Shown here in pieces: positions 37,798 to 45,833 of a stretch of 64,000 bases of DNA. Numbering within the stretch: position 1 is the stretch's first letter; every line of letters begins with the position of its first letter. This DNA comes from Microbacterium sp. BK668. GTDB taxonomy: Bacteria; Actinomycetota; Actinomycetes; Actinomycetales; Microbacteriaceae. Made by a program: the position numbers and the translations under genes. The notes under the pieces are model-generated. The model did not search any database. It saw only the letters and a list, made by a program, of their open reading frames with translations, and had not been told where the DNA came from. The stretch spans positions 620,001 through 684,000 of the forward strand of contig NZ_SNWG01000001.1 in NCBI RefSeq assembly GCF_004362195.1, given 5' to 3'.

Positions 37798-38541
37798 GTG
37801 AGGGACCTCGAGCTCGCCCGCATCCCCGCGGGATCCGTCGCCCTCCACGATGCGCGGCGCAAGACCCGGTCGACCGTCGAGCTCGAGGCCTTCGAGATCG
37901 GCGTCTTCGCCGTGACCCAGGACCAGCTGGCCGAGCTGCTCGGGGAGCCGGCATCCCATCCTCGTCGCCCGGCGACCGAGGTCAGCTGGCAGCGCGCGAT
38001 CCGCTTCTGCAATGCGGCGTCGGAGTGGGAGGGCCTCGACCACGCGTACGCGTTCGACGGCGAGGTGATCACGTGGGATGTCGAGGCCGACGGCTACCGG
38101 CTGCCGACCGAGGCGGAGTGGGAGCACGCCTGCCGGGCCGGGTCCACGGGGCCGCACTACGGGCCGCTCGCCGAGGTTGCGTGGACGAGCACGGACGGCG
38201 TCTCCACCCCGCAAGACGCCGGCGGCAAGCTGCCGAACCTCCACGGCCTCTTCGACACGCTCGGCAACGTGTGGGAGTGGTGCTGGGATCTGCTCGATCC
38301 CGCGCGCTACGACGACTACCGCGTGTTCCGAGGCGGTGGATTCGCGGATGACGCGTGGAGCGTGCGCGCGTCGGTGCGGCGCGGCGGCTCCCCCCGTCTG
38401 GCGCAGGACGACCTCGGGTTCCGCATCGCCCGCGGCGCGTTCGCGACCCCCGGCGCGGCACAGGGGTGGTCGGCGGAGGCGGATCGGGAGAGGGCGGCGT
38501 ACGACGGTCCTCTGCCGCCGGGGTGGACGCCCCGGCGGTGA
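37798..38541 (+). CDS. SUMF1/EgtB-type FGE-sulfatase domain protein
   Basis: This 247-residue protein is a single formylglycine-generating-enzyme-like domain: LPTEAEWEHACRAGS, NLHGLFDTLGNVWEWCWD, RVFRGGGFADD and the terminal LGFRIAR are all diagnostic. The stretch where true FGEs carry their copper-binding cysteines reads SVRASVRRGGSPRLAQ, with no cysteine, so oxidation of sulfatase cysteine is unlikely. No sulfatase gene is nearby. It may be an EgtB-like or purely structural member. The GTG start follows the TerC stop by four bases, so co-transcription with TerC is likely. Confidence 0.87.
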   Translation: MRDLELARIPAGSVALHDARRKTRSTVELEAFEIGVFAVTQDQLAELLGEPASHPRRPATEVSWQRAIRFCNAASEWEGLDHAYAFDGEVITWDVEADGYRLPTEAEWEHACRAGSTGPHYGPLAEVAWTSTDGVSTPQDAGGKLPNLHGLFDTLGNVWEWCWDLLDPARYDDYRVFRGGGFADDAWSVRASVRRGGSPRLAQDDLGFRIARGAFATPGAAQGWSAEADRERAAYDGPLPPGWTPRR

Positions 38542-38638
38542 CGTCGCCGGACGGCGGTTTCCGGGTGAGCCCGCCCCCCGACGGCTCGCTGCCGCGCCTC
38601 GCGACCATCCCTCGCGACCACTCGCGACAATGGGAGTC

Positions 38639-39436
38639 ATGACCCCCAGTGCGCTGCCGATGGTCGCCGTGCCCGAGCCGCAGTACGTCATGTCGGCGGA
38701 GGGCCACCGCATCGCGACCTACGCGTGGGGCGACGAGCTCGCCGACACGGTCCTCGCCGTGCACGGGTTCGCCTCCAGCTGCAAGGACAACTGGGTCGAC
38801 ACGGGCTGGGTGCGCGATCTCACGCGGGCCGGCTACCGCGTGCTCGGGGTGGATCAGCGCGGTCACGGTCTCAGCGACAAGCCGCACGACGGTCAGGACT
38901 ATACGATGTCGGCCCTCGTCGCCGATCTTCAGCTGGTGCTCGACACCTACCTGCTCGACACGGTGCACTACGTCGGCTACTCGCTGGGCGGCCGCGTGGG
39001 CTGGCAGCTGCTCGTCGACGCGCCGCACCGCGTCTCCCGCGCCGTGCTCGGCGGCATCCCGGACGGGCGGCCGCTGGCTCGCGTGAAGATCGATCAGGCT
39101 CGCGCGTATGCCGAGCACGGCACCCCGGTCCTCGACGAGGTGACGCAGCGCTATATCCTCCTCGCGGAGCGCGTGCAGAGCAACGACCTGGGCGTGCTCG
39201 TGGCGCTCGCCGAGGGAATGCGGCTCGGGGATGCGGACCCCGACCCCGATCGCCCGCCGCAGCAGCCCGTGCTCTTCGCCACCGGGTCCCACGACGACAT
39301 CCTGGAGCGTTCGCGGACGCTCGCGGCCGCGGCCCCCCACGGCACGTTCTTCGAGATCCCCGGTCGTCACCACTTCAACGCCCCGGGCTCCCGCGCGTTC
39401 CGCCAGGAGGCGGTCGCCTTCCTCGGTCAGGCGTAG
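38639..39436 (+). CDS. Alpha/beta hydrolase
   Basis: This 265-residue protein has the alpha/beta fold with oxyanion-hole HGFASSCKDNW, nucleophile elbow GYSLGG (Ser), and the C-terminal histidine in GRHHFN; the acid is probably the Asp of SHDDI. No signal peptide is seen. It resembles epoxide hydrolase/esterase-type cytoplasmic enzymes but the substrate is unknown. A GACAAT element lies seven bases before ATG 38639. It is convergent with the FMN reductase gene, three bases apart. Confidence 0.9.
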   Translation: MTPSALPMVAVPEPQYVMSAEGHRIATYAWGDELADTVLAVHGFASSCKDNWVDTGWVRDLTRAGYRVLGVDQRGHGLSDKPHDGQDYTMSALVADLQLVLDTYLLDTVHYVGYSLGGRVGWQLLVDAPHRVSRAVLGGIPDGRPLARVKIDQARAYAEHGTPVLDEVTQRYILLAERVQSNDLGVLVALAEGMRLGDADPDPDRPPQQPVLFATGSHDDILERSRTLAAAAPHGTFFEIPGRHHFNAPGSRAFRQEAVAFLGQA

Positions 39437-39439
39437 CGG

Positions 39440-40006
39440 CTAGGGCCTCGGCAGCACGGTCAGCACGCGCTGGATGTGCTCGCGGAACTCGCCCATGAAG
39501 CCGCGGAGGAACTCCTCCGTGCCCTCGTCGCGCACGGTGCCGTCGTCGTCGTAGTCGTCCGGGTCGAACTGGATGTAGGCCTCCGGTGCCGTCATCTGGC
39601 GGGCGTTGCAGAAGCTCAGCACCGCGCGCAGGCTCTGCTGGGCGAGCGCCGTTCCGAGCGACCCGATGGATGCCCCGATCACCGCCGCCGGGATGTGGTC
39701 GAACGAGTTGTGACCGTAGGGGCGCGAGGCCCAGTCGATCGCGTTCTTCAGCGCGCCGGGGATCGAGCGGTTGTATTCGGGGGTGACGAACAGCACGGCG
39801 TCGGACTGCCGGATCGCGTCCTTCAGCGCCCGCGCCTCGGCCGGGTAGTCCTGGTCGAAGTCCGGGCTGTAGAGGGGGAGATCGCCTATGCCGATCTCGG
39901 AGAACTCGAGGTCGTCCGGCGCGAGCGAAATCAGGGCCTTCGAGAGCCTCCGGTTGATCGAGGTCGACGACAGGCTGCCGACGAAGTATCCGACTCGGTA
40001 CGTCAT
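39440..40006 (-). CDS. NAD(P)H-dependent FMN reductase family protein
   Basis: This 188-residue flavodoxin-like reductase opens MTYRVGYFVGSLSSTSINRR (phosphate-binding loop) and contains the family signature FVTPEYNRSIPGALKNAIDW. Members reduce FMN, quinones, azo dyes or chromate with NAD(P)H. An extended acidic C-terminus (DPDDYDDDGT) is present. It is divergent from the epoxide hydrolase gene. AAAGGAC precedes the start. Confidence 0.93.
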   Translation of the reverse strand: MTYRVGYFVGSLSSTSINRRLSKALISLAPDDLEFSEIGIGDLPLYSPDFDQDYPAEARALKDAIRQSDAVLFVTPEYNRSIPGALKNAIDWASRPYGHNSFDHIPAAVIGASIGSLGTALAQQSLRAVLSFCNARQMTAPEAYIQFDPDDYDDDGTVRDEGTEEFLRGFMGEFREHIQRVLTVLPRP

Positions 40007-40118
40007 GGCGCGTCCTTTCCCGTTCTGGTGGGTCCAGGCTCCTCCCGGCGCCTCCGTTCGGGCACCCCCTTGCGCAATCGGCGCGCCTGTACGAAGGACC
40101 CGCGGTATCGCGCGGGAC

Positions 40119-40124
40119 TACCGT
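40119..40124 (+). promoter_or_regulatory. Leaderless-type -10 element of the epoxide hydrolase gene
   Basis: TACCGT, seven bases before ATG 40132; favours that start over the GTG nine bases upstream. Confidence 0.5.
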
Positions 40125-40131
40125 GGCTCCC

Positions 40132-41304
40132 ATGACGGATGCCGCGCCCCCGCCCGAGCCGTTCCGCTCGGTCACCCGCGCCGAACAGATCGCCGACCTT
40201 CGCGCACGGCTTCGCGCGACGCGCTGGCCCGACGCCCCCGCGGACGCGGGGTGGACCTACGGCATCGATCCGGGCTACCTGCGCGAGCTCGTCGCGTACT
40301 GGGCCGACGGGTTCGACTGGACCGCACAGGAGGAAGTGCTCAACCGCCTCCCGCGGTTCCGCGCGAGGGCCGGCGGGCTCGGCATCCATTTCCTGCACGC
40401 ACGAGCCGTCGACCCTGCGACCGCGCCGATCCCCCTGATCCTGTGCCACGGCTGGCCGGACTCGTTCTGGCGCTACACGAAGGTCGTGGCGCTCCTCACC
40501 GACCCGGGGGCGCATGGCGGCGATCCGGCGGACGCCTTCGATGTCGTCGTCCCAGACATGCCGGGGTACGGCTACTCCGACCGGCCCTCCGGTCCCCCGC
40601 TGGACGCGATCGCGGTAGCGGAGCTGTGGGCCGAGCTCATGTCGACCCTCGGGTACGGGCGCTTCGGGGCGGCGGGCGGCGACATCGGCAGCCACGTCAG
40701 CCGCTACCTCGGGCTGAACCACCCCGACCGCCTCGTCGGAGTGCACCGCACCGATGCCGGCATCCCGGTCTACCCCGGCGATCCGTCCGACCTCACGCCG
40801 GAGGAGCGGGAGTGGATGAGGGATGCCGCGGCCTGGGGCGCGACCGAGGGCGCCTATGCGGCGATGCACCGCACGAAGCCGCAGACCGCTGCGGTCGGGC
40901 TCAACGACTCGCCGGCGGCGCTCGCCGCCTGGATCGTCGAGAAGCTTCGGGCGTGGAGCGACTGCGGCGGCGACGTGGAGCGTCGCTTCACGAAGGACGA
41001 GATCCTCACCGACATCTCGATCTACTGGTTCACCGAGACCATCGGCTCCTCAATCCGCCTGTACCGGGCCAACGCGGCGATCCCGCCCGCACAGCACGGT
41101 CGCCGCGTCGAGGTGCCGTCCGGGTTCACGCTCTATCCCGCCGACATCCTCCGCCCTCCCCGGGCCTGGCTCGAGCGGACGGCGAACGTCGTGCGCGTGA
41201 CGGAGGCGCCGCGGGGCGGGCACTTCGCGGCATTCGAAGAGCCGGAGCACTACGTCGAGGAGCTGCGCGCGTTCTTCCGCCCGCTGCGGGCGCTGGCCGG
41301 GTGA
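40132..41304 (+). CDS. Epoxide hydrolase (EHN-domain type)
   Basis: This 390-residue enzyme has the N-terminal EHN lid region (FRSVTRAEQIADLRARLRAT) followed by an alpha/beta hydrolase core. HGWPDSFWRY forms the oxyanion hole, the nucleophilic aspartate is in AAGGDIGSHV, and the catalytic histidine is in APRGGHFAAFEEPE. A tyrosine-bearing lid (DISIYWFTETIGSS) follows the core as in microsomal-type epoxide hydrolases. Active site complete. Its stop overlaps the GTG start of the HtrA-like protease by four bases. Confidence 0.94.
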   Translation: MTDAAPPPEPFRSVTRAEQIADLRARLRATRWPDAPADAGWTYGIDPGYLRELVAYWADGFDWTAQEEVLNRLPRFRARAGGLGIHFLHARAVDPATAPIPLILCHGWPDSFWRYTKVVALLTDPGAHGGDPADAFDVVVPDMPGYGYSDRPSGPPLDAIAVAELWAELMSTLGYGRFGAAGGDIGSHVSRYLGLNHPDRLVGVHRTDAGIPVYPGDPSDLTPEEREWMRDAAAWGATEGAYAAMHRTKPQTAAVGLNDSPAALAAWIVEKLRAWSDCGGDVERRFTKDEILTDISIYWFTETIGSSIRLYRANAAIPPAQHGRRVEVPSGFTLYPADILRPPRAWLERTANVVRVTEAPRGGHFAAFEEPEHYVEELRAFFRPLRALAG

Positions 41305-42296
41305 GGCGCACTCGTGCGCCCAGCGCGAACACGGGCGACGCGGGCGGGCGGCGGATCGAAGATGGCCTCGTGGATGACGACGGATCGGTGCTCGACGCCT
41401 ATTCGCGCGCAGTGACGGGGGTGGCGGCATCCGTCCTCCCCTCGGTCGCCGCCGTCACGGTGCGCACTCCCCGCGGATCGGGCGGGGGAAGTGCGGCCGT
41501 CATCTCGCCGGGAGGGCACCTGCTCACGAGCGCACACGTCGTGGCATCCGCCGGCTCGGTCTCGCTCGCCTTCGCCGACGGCACCGAGCTCGCGGCGGCC
41601 GTCGCCGGAAGCGACCCCCTGTCGGACCTTGCCGTGCTGCGGGCGGACGGCCCGACGCCTCGTCCTGTCCCTTGGGGCGACGCGTCGAACCTGCAGGTCG
41701 GGCAGCTGGTCGTGGCGCTCGGCAATCCGCTCGGTCTCGCCGGCAGCGTCACCGCCGGCATCGTCTCGGCGCTCGGGCGCTCGCTGCCGACACGCGCCGG
41801 CCGCGTCATCGACGAGGTCATCCAGACGGATGCCGCGCTCAACCCCGGCAACAGCGGCGGCGTCCTCGCGGACAGCCGGGGGCGGATGGTCGGCGTCAAC
41901 ACGGCGGTCGCGGGCGTCGGTCTGGGGCTGGCGGTGCCGATCAATCCGACGACGCGCGCCATCATCGACTCGCTGCTGCGAACCGGGCGCGTCCGGCGTG
42001 CCTGGCTCGGCGTCGCCGGGGCGCAGGTGCCGCTCGCGCCGCCCGTTGCGGCGAAGGTCGGTGCGCGAACCGGGATGCAGGTGTCGTCGGTGGTCGCGGG
42101 CAGCCCCGCCGACTCCGCGGGTGCCCGGCGCGGAGACATCGTGATCGCACTGGACGGTCAGCCGATCACGACCGTGACCGGAGTGCAGCGTCAGATGGTC
42201 GAACACGCCATCGGTCGACGGATGGAGATGACGCTGTGGCGCAACGGCGCCCTCGTCGACGTCGTGGTCGAGCCGCAGGAGCTGCGCACCCCCTGA
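41301..42296 (+). CDS. HtrA-like S1C serine protease with C-terminal PDZ, no visible membrane anchor
   Basis: This 331-residue trypsin-fold protease has an intact triad: His79 (LTSAHVV), Asp109 (LSDLAVL) and Ser185 (LNPGNSGGV). A PDZ domain follows at about 240-325 (AGARRGDIVIALDGQPI). Actinobacterial HtrA proteins usually begin with a long cytoplasmic tail and a transmembrane helix; this one has about 35 hydrophilic residues and goes straight into the protease domain, so it may be cytoplasmic. GTG 41301 overlaps the epoxide hydrolase stop (GTGA); a slightly later GTG is an alternative. Confidence 0.9.
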   Translation: MRRTRAPSANTGDAGGRRIEDGLVDDDGSVLDAYSRAVTGVAASVLPSVAAVTVRTPRGSGGGSAAVISPGGHLLTSAHVVASAGSVSLAFADGTELAAAVAGSDPLSDLAVLRADGPTPRPVPWGDASNLQVGQLVVALGNPLGLAGSVTAGIVSALGRSLPTRAGRVIDEVIQTDAALNPGNSGGVLADSRGRMVGVNTAVAGVGLGLAVPINPTTRAIIDSLLRTGRVRRAWLGVAGAQVPLAPPVAAKVGARTGMQVSSVVAGSPADSAGARRGDIVIALDGQPITTVTGVQRQMVEHAIGRRMEMTLWRNGALVDVVVEPQELRTP

Positions 42297-42352
42297 ACGG
42301 CGGCCGTCGCTCAGGAGCCATCGACGCTCGAGGTCGCGTGTCGTACCGTGGA

Positions 42353-42364
42353 TGTTACGTAACA
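42353..42364. promoter_or_regulatory. 12-base palindrome upstream of the transsulfuration operon
   Basis: TGTTACGTAACA is a perfect palindrome located ten bases before the candidate leader ORF. It is a likely operator for a dimeric repressor of the CBS-CGS genes. Confidence 0.45.
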
Positions 42365-42373
42365 CAGCTCGCC

Positions 42374-42442
42374 GTGGCGCGCCCGCGCGCTTACGCTTTG
42401 CTCGTGCTGACCTGTCGCTGTCGTCGCTTCGTGCGTGCCTAG
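42374..42442 (+). CDS. Candidate Cys-codon leader peptide
   Basis: A short frame, GTG 42374 or GTG 42404 to TAG 42442, encodes MARPRAYALLVLTCRCRRFVRA. Two Cys codons are interleaved with Arg near the end (LTCRCRRF), and it lies 80 bases before a cysteine-metabolism operon. Actinobacteria use small Cys-containing ORFs as cysteine-responsive attenuators or translation-coupling leaders. No strong ribosome site is visible, so initiation may be leaderless. Function is inferred. Confidence 0.45.
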   Translation: MARPRAYALLVLTCRCRRFVRA

Positions 42443-42521
42443 GCATCCGCCTTCCTCACCGCATCCCGACCTCGACAGTCCCCGCGCGATCTGAAGCGCG
42501 GCCTCACACTTAGGAACCCCC

Positions 42522-43538
42522 GTGCGATACGCGCAGAGCGTCGCCGACCTCGTCGGCAACACCCCCCTGGTCCGCCTCGGCCGAGTCACCGCCGGCGTCG
42601 GCGCCACGGTGCTCGCGAAGGTCGAGTACTTCAACCCCGGCGGCTCGTCGAAAGACCGCATCGCCGCCAACATCATCGACGCCGCCGAGCGCGACGGCCT
42701 GCTGAAGCCCGGCGGCACGATCGTCGAGCCGACCAGCGGCAACACCGGCGTGGGTCTGGCGCTCGTGGCCCAGCAACGCGGCTACCGCTGCGTGTTCGTC
42801 GTCCCGGACAAGGTCGCCGAGGACAAGCGCGCCGTGCTCCGCGCCTACGGCGCCGAGGTGGTCGTCACCCCCACGGCGGTCGAGCCCGACGACCCGCGTT
42901 CGTACTACAGCGTCTCCGACCGTCTCACCCGAGAGATCCCCGGCGCCTACAAGCCGAACCAGTACGCCAATCAGAACGGCCCGCGCAGCCACTACGAGAC
43001 CACGGGGCCCGAGATCTGGCGCGACACCGACGGCCGCGTGACGCACTTCGTCGCCGGCGTCGGCACGGGCGGGACCATCACCGGAACCGGCCGCTTCCTC
43101 AAGGAGGCCTCGGCGGGCGAGGTGCGGATCGTGGGCGTCGACCCCGTCGGCTCGATCTACTCGGGCGGTCCGGTGCACACCTACGACGTCGAGGGGGTCG
43201 GCGAGGACTTCTGGCCGGCCGCGTACGACCCGTCGGTGGTGGACGAGATCTATCGGATCAGCGACGGCGAGTCGTTCGCGATGACCCGTCGGCTCGCGCG
43301 GGAGGAAGGGCTGCTCGTCGGCGGCTCGAGCGGGATGGCCGTCGTCGGCGCACTGCGGGCCGCGCGAGATCTTCCCGACGACGCCGTCGTCGTCGTGCTG
43401 CTGCCCGACCACGGGCGCGGCTACCTCAGCAAAGTGTTCGACGATGACTGGATGACAGCCCACGGCTACTCCCTCACCACGAGCGCCGACGACACTGCGC
43501 CCGCTGCCGCTGAGCCGACCGCGAGGAGCAACGCGTGA
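42522..43538 (+). CDS. PLP-dependent cystathionine beta-synthase / cysteine synthase
   Basis: This 338-residue fold type II PLP enzyme has the catalytic Lys44 in NPGGSSKDRI, the substrate loop PTSGNTGVGLA and the PLP phosphate cradle GVGTGGTITG. Sequences such as DPVGSIY and VEGVGEDFWP, and the gene pair with cystathionine gamma-synthase, point to cystathionine beta-synthase (homocysteine + serine to cystathionine). Most actinobacterial CBS proteins carry two C-terminal CBS (Bateman) domains; here they are replaced by an Ala/Asp/Thr tail. GTG start at 42522. Its stop overlaps the next start (GTGA). Confidence 0.92.
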   Translation: MRYAQSVADLVGNTPLVRLGRVTAGVGATVLAKVEYFNPGGSSKDRIAANIIDAAERDGLLKPGGTIVEPTSGNTGVGLALVAQQRGYRCVFVVPDKVAEDKRAVLRAYGAEVVVTPTAVEPDDPRSYYSVSDRLTREIPGAYKPNQYANQNGPRSHYETTGPEIWRDTDGRVTHFVAGVGTGGTITGTGRFLKEASAGEVRIVGVDPVGSIYSGGPVHTYDVEGVGEDFWPAAYDPSVVDEIYRISDGESFAMTRRLAREEGLLVGGSSGMAVVGALRAARDLPDDAVVVVLLPDHGRGYLSKVFDDDWMTAHGYSLTTSADDTAPAAAEPTARSNA

Positions 43539-44707
43539 GCGACGCGTCCGGCACCGGTTCCCCCGCCCGCGGCTTCGACAGCCTCGCCGTCCACGCGGGC
43601 CAGGCGTTCGATCCGACGACCGGCGCCGTCATCCCTCCCGTGCACTTCTCGACGACGTATGCACAAGACGGCATAGGCGGCTTGCGCAACGGATACGAGT
43701 ACGGCCGGAGCGGCAATCCCACCCGCACGGCGCTCGAGAACCAGCTCGCGGCGATCGAGGGCGGAACCCGCGGCTTCTCCTTCGCGTCCGGTCTCGCCGC
43801 CGAGGACGCGCTGCTGCGCGCCGTGCTGAAGCCGGGTGACGACGTGCTGCTCGGCAGCGATGTCTACGGCGGCACGCACCGACTCCTGGCGAAGATCCTC
43901 GGGCCCTGGGGAGTCGGCCTGCGCATCGTCGACATGAGCGATCTGGATGCCGTCGCCGCCGCCCTCGCGGAGGGACACGCGCCGATCCTCTGGGTCGAGA
44001 CGCCGAGCAACCCGCTCCTGAAGATCACCGACATCGCCGGTCTCGCCCGCGTCGGCCACGCCGCCGGCGCGCTGGTCGTGGTGGACAACACGTTCGCCTC
44101 TCCTGCGCTGCAGCGGCCGCTCGACCTCGGCGCGGACGTCGTCGTCCACTCGGCCACCAAGTATCTCGGCGGCCACTCCGACGTCGTCGGAGGCGCGCTC
44201 GTGCTCAAGGACGACGCCCTCGCGGAGAAGGTGAAGTTCCTGCAGTTCGCCGTGGGCGCCGTGTCGGGTCCGCTGGACGCCTTCCTCACCACGCGCGGGA
44301 TCAAGACGCTCGGACTGCGGATGCAGCGACACAGTGAGAACGCGGCATCCGTCGCCTCATTCCTCCAAGGGCATGAACGGGTCGCGAAGGTGTACTATCC
44401 CGGCCTGTCCGATCACCCCGGTCACGAGATCGCGGCGCGGCAGATGAAGGCGTTCGGCGGCATCGTGTCGCTCGCCCTTGCCGACGGTCCGACCGCTCGC
44501 CGCTTCGCGGAGTCGACGCGCCTGTTCCAGCTCGCCGAGTCCCTCGGCGGGGTGGAGTCCCTCGTCAACTATCCCGACGAGATGACGCACGCGTCGGTGC
44601 GCGGGACGGAGCTGGCGGTGCCCGAGGAGATCGTGCGGCTCTCGGTGGGAGTCGAAAGTGCCGACGACCTGATCGACGACCTCGACCGGGCGCTGTCCTC
44701 GCTCTGA
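43535..44707 (+). CDS. metB: Cystathionine gamma-synthase/lyase
   Basis: This 390-residue Cys/Met-metabolism PLP enzyme has the PLP lysine Lys209 in HSATKYLGGHSD, plus IPPVHFSTTYAQ and NPTRTALENQLAAIE. Together with the upstream CBS gene (4-base overlap) it completes transsulfuration between cysteine and homocysteine. The sequence alone does not separate gamma-synthase from gamma-lyase; actinobacterial enzymes of this type often do both. Expression is probably tied to cysteine availability through the leader ORF upstream of CBS. Confidence 0.93.
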   Translation: MSDASGTGSPARGFDSLAVHAGQAFDPTTGAVIPPVHFSTTYAQDGIGGLRNGYEYGRSGNPTRTALENQLAAIEGGTRGFSFASGLAAEDALLRAVLKPGDDVLLGSDVYGGTHRLLAKILGPWGVGLRIVDMSDLDAVAAALAEGHAPILWVETPSNPLLKITDIAGLARVGHAAGALVVVDNTFASPALQRPLDLGADVVVHSATKYLGGHSDVVGGALVLKDDALAEKVKFLQFAVGAVSGPLDAFLTTRGIKTLGLRMQRHSENAASVASFLQGHERVAKVYYPGLSDHPGHEIAARQMKAFGGIVSLALADGPTARRFAESTRLFQLAESLGGVESLVNYPDEMTHASVRGTELAVPEEIVRLSVGVESADDLIDDLDRALSSL

Positions 44708-44778
44708 CCCGGAGACGCCGCCGCTCCGCGGCGACTTAGACTGGAGGCATCCCGTCCGCCGCTTTTCCCAGGTCAGTC

Positions 44779-45465
44779 GTGTCAAGATCCAGCGCTCCGC
44801 GCACCTTCGAGGTGCGGCACGTGCAGCTCGCGCGAGCCGTCTTCGCGGCACTCGCGGCGGCGATGATCACGTTCTCGCCCGACCATTCCGCGGCTGTCGG
44901 GATGTCGGTGTTCAGCGGCTGGGCGATCGCCACCTCGCTGGTGTTCTTCGTGTCCATCTGGCTCGTCTACCCCGCCGGTTCGCGCTGGCCGTCGGTGCTG
45001 CTGGGCATCGTGACGGTGATCGCCGGCATGGTGGGCGGCGTCACGGCGTGGCGCACCACGGCGGTCTTCTTCGCCGTCGTGATCGTCTGGGCGATCCTCG
45101 CGGGCCTCGTGGAGACCGTGGCGGGGGCGCGGGCGCGCCGGGCACTGCGGGACACCGACGACATCGGCGCGCGGGGTGAGGCGCGCGACGCGCTGACGGT
45201 CGGGATCGTCACCGTTCTCCTCGGCCTCGGCATGCTGTTCGTGCCGACCCAGTACGCGCTCGACTACTACATCGAGGACGCGGGGCGGTCGTTCACCCTG
45301 ACGGGCATCACGATCGGCGTCGGGATCTTCGGCGCCTACGCCGCGATCGTCGCGGTGTACCTGGCGATCGCCGCGTTCTCGCCGCGCAGGAAACCCGCCG
45401 ACGTCACCGCCGACGCATCCGCCCAGACCGCGCCGACGGCGCCCGAACAGGGAGGTGCGGCGTGA
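44779..45465 (+). CDS. Membrane protein of unknown family (228 aa)
   Basis: This integral membrane protein has about six hydrophobic segments in pairs (ARAVFAALAAAMITFS; VGMSVFSGWAIATSLVFFVSIW; ILAGLVETVAG) and a hydrophilic Ala/Pro tail. The paired-helix layout resembles HdeD/DUF308 proteins, but I cannot assign it firmly. GTG start at 44779 is taken for lack of a better ATG. A TAGACT element lies 40 bases upstream. Its stop overlaps the start of the next small membrane protein by four bases. Confidence 0.75.
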   Translation: MSRSSAPRTFEVRHVQLARAVFAALAAAMITFSPDHSAAVGMSVFSGWAIATSLVFFVSIWLVYPAGSRWPSVLLGIVTVIAGMVGGVTAWRTTAVFFAVVIVWAILAGLVETVAGARARRALRDTDDIGARGEARDALTVGIVTVLLGLGMLFVPTQYALDYYIEDAGRSFTLTGITIGVGIFGAYAAIVAVYLAIAAFSPRRKPADVTADASAQTAPTAPEQGGAA

Positions 45466-45809
45466 GCGCCGACAAGCCCACCCGCCGTGACCTGATGAAG
45501 CCCGTGCAGCTGATCGGCCTCGCCTTCGGCGCGGCCGTCTTCACCGGCGTCGTCACGCTCCTCTCGATGGGGTTCTTCCAGCAGAAGCCCGGCGACGAGA
45601 TCCAGCAGGCGCTGGTCGTCGCCGCGATCGCCGCCGGCGTCGCCTTCATCGTCGTCCTGCTGATCGTCTCGCTGCTGCTGCTCGCGGTCGACCCGGCGCA
45701 GATGGAGAGGGGTGTCGATCGACCCGTCCTCCTTCCCGACGAGGAGACCCCGCACGGCGCCGGCGACGGCGGGGCGGGTGCCGCGGCATCCGGTGACGAC
45801 CTCCGCTGA
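45462..45809 (+). CDS. Small two-helix membrane protein (115 aa)
   Basis: This protein has two transmembrane helices (LIGLAFGAAVFTGVVTLLSM and an Ala/Val/Leu-rich one near 50-72) separated by FFQQKPGDEIQQ. A hydrophilic C-terminal tail (MERGVDRPVLLPDEETPHG) follows. Members of this conserved Microbacteriaceae family have no known function. GTG start overlaps the upstream stop (GTGA), so the two membrane proteins are co-translated and may interact. Convergent with purB. Confidence 0.78.
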   Translation: MSADKPTRRDLMKPVQLIGLAFGAAVFTGVVTLLSMGFFQQKPGDEIQQALVVAAIAAGVAFIVVLLIVSLLLLAVDPAQMERGVDRPVLLPDEETPHGAGDGGAGAAASGDDLR

Positions 45810-45833
45810 CCGCTGACCCGCCGGGCGAGCGCG

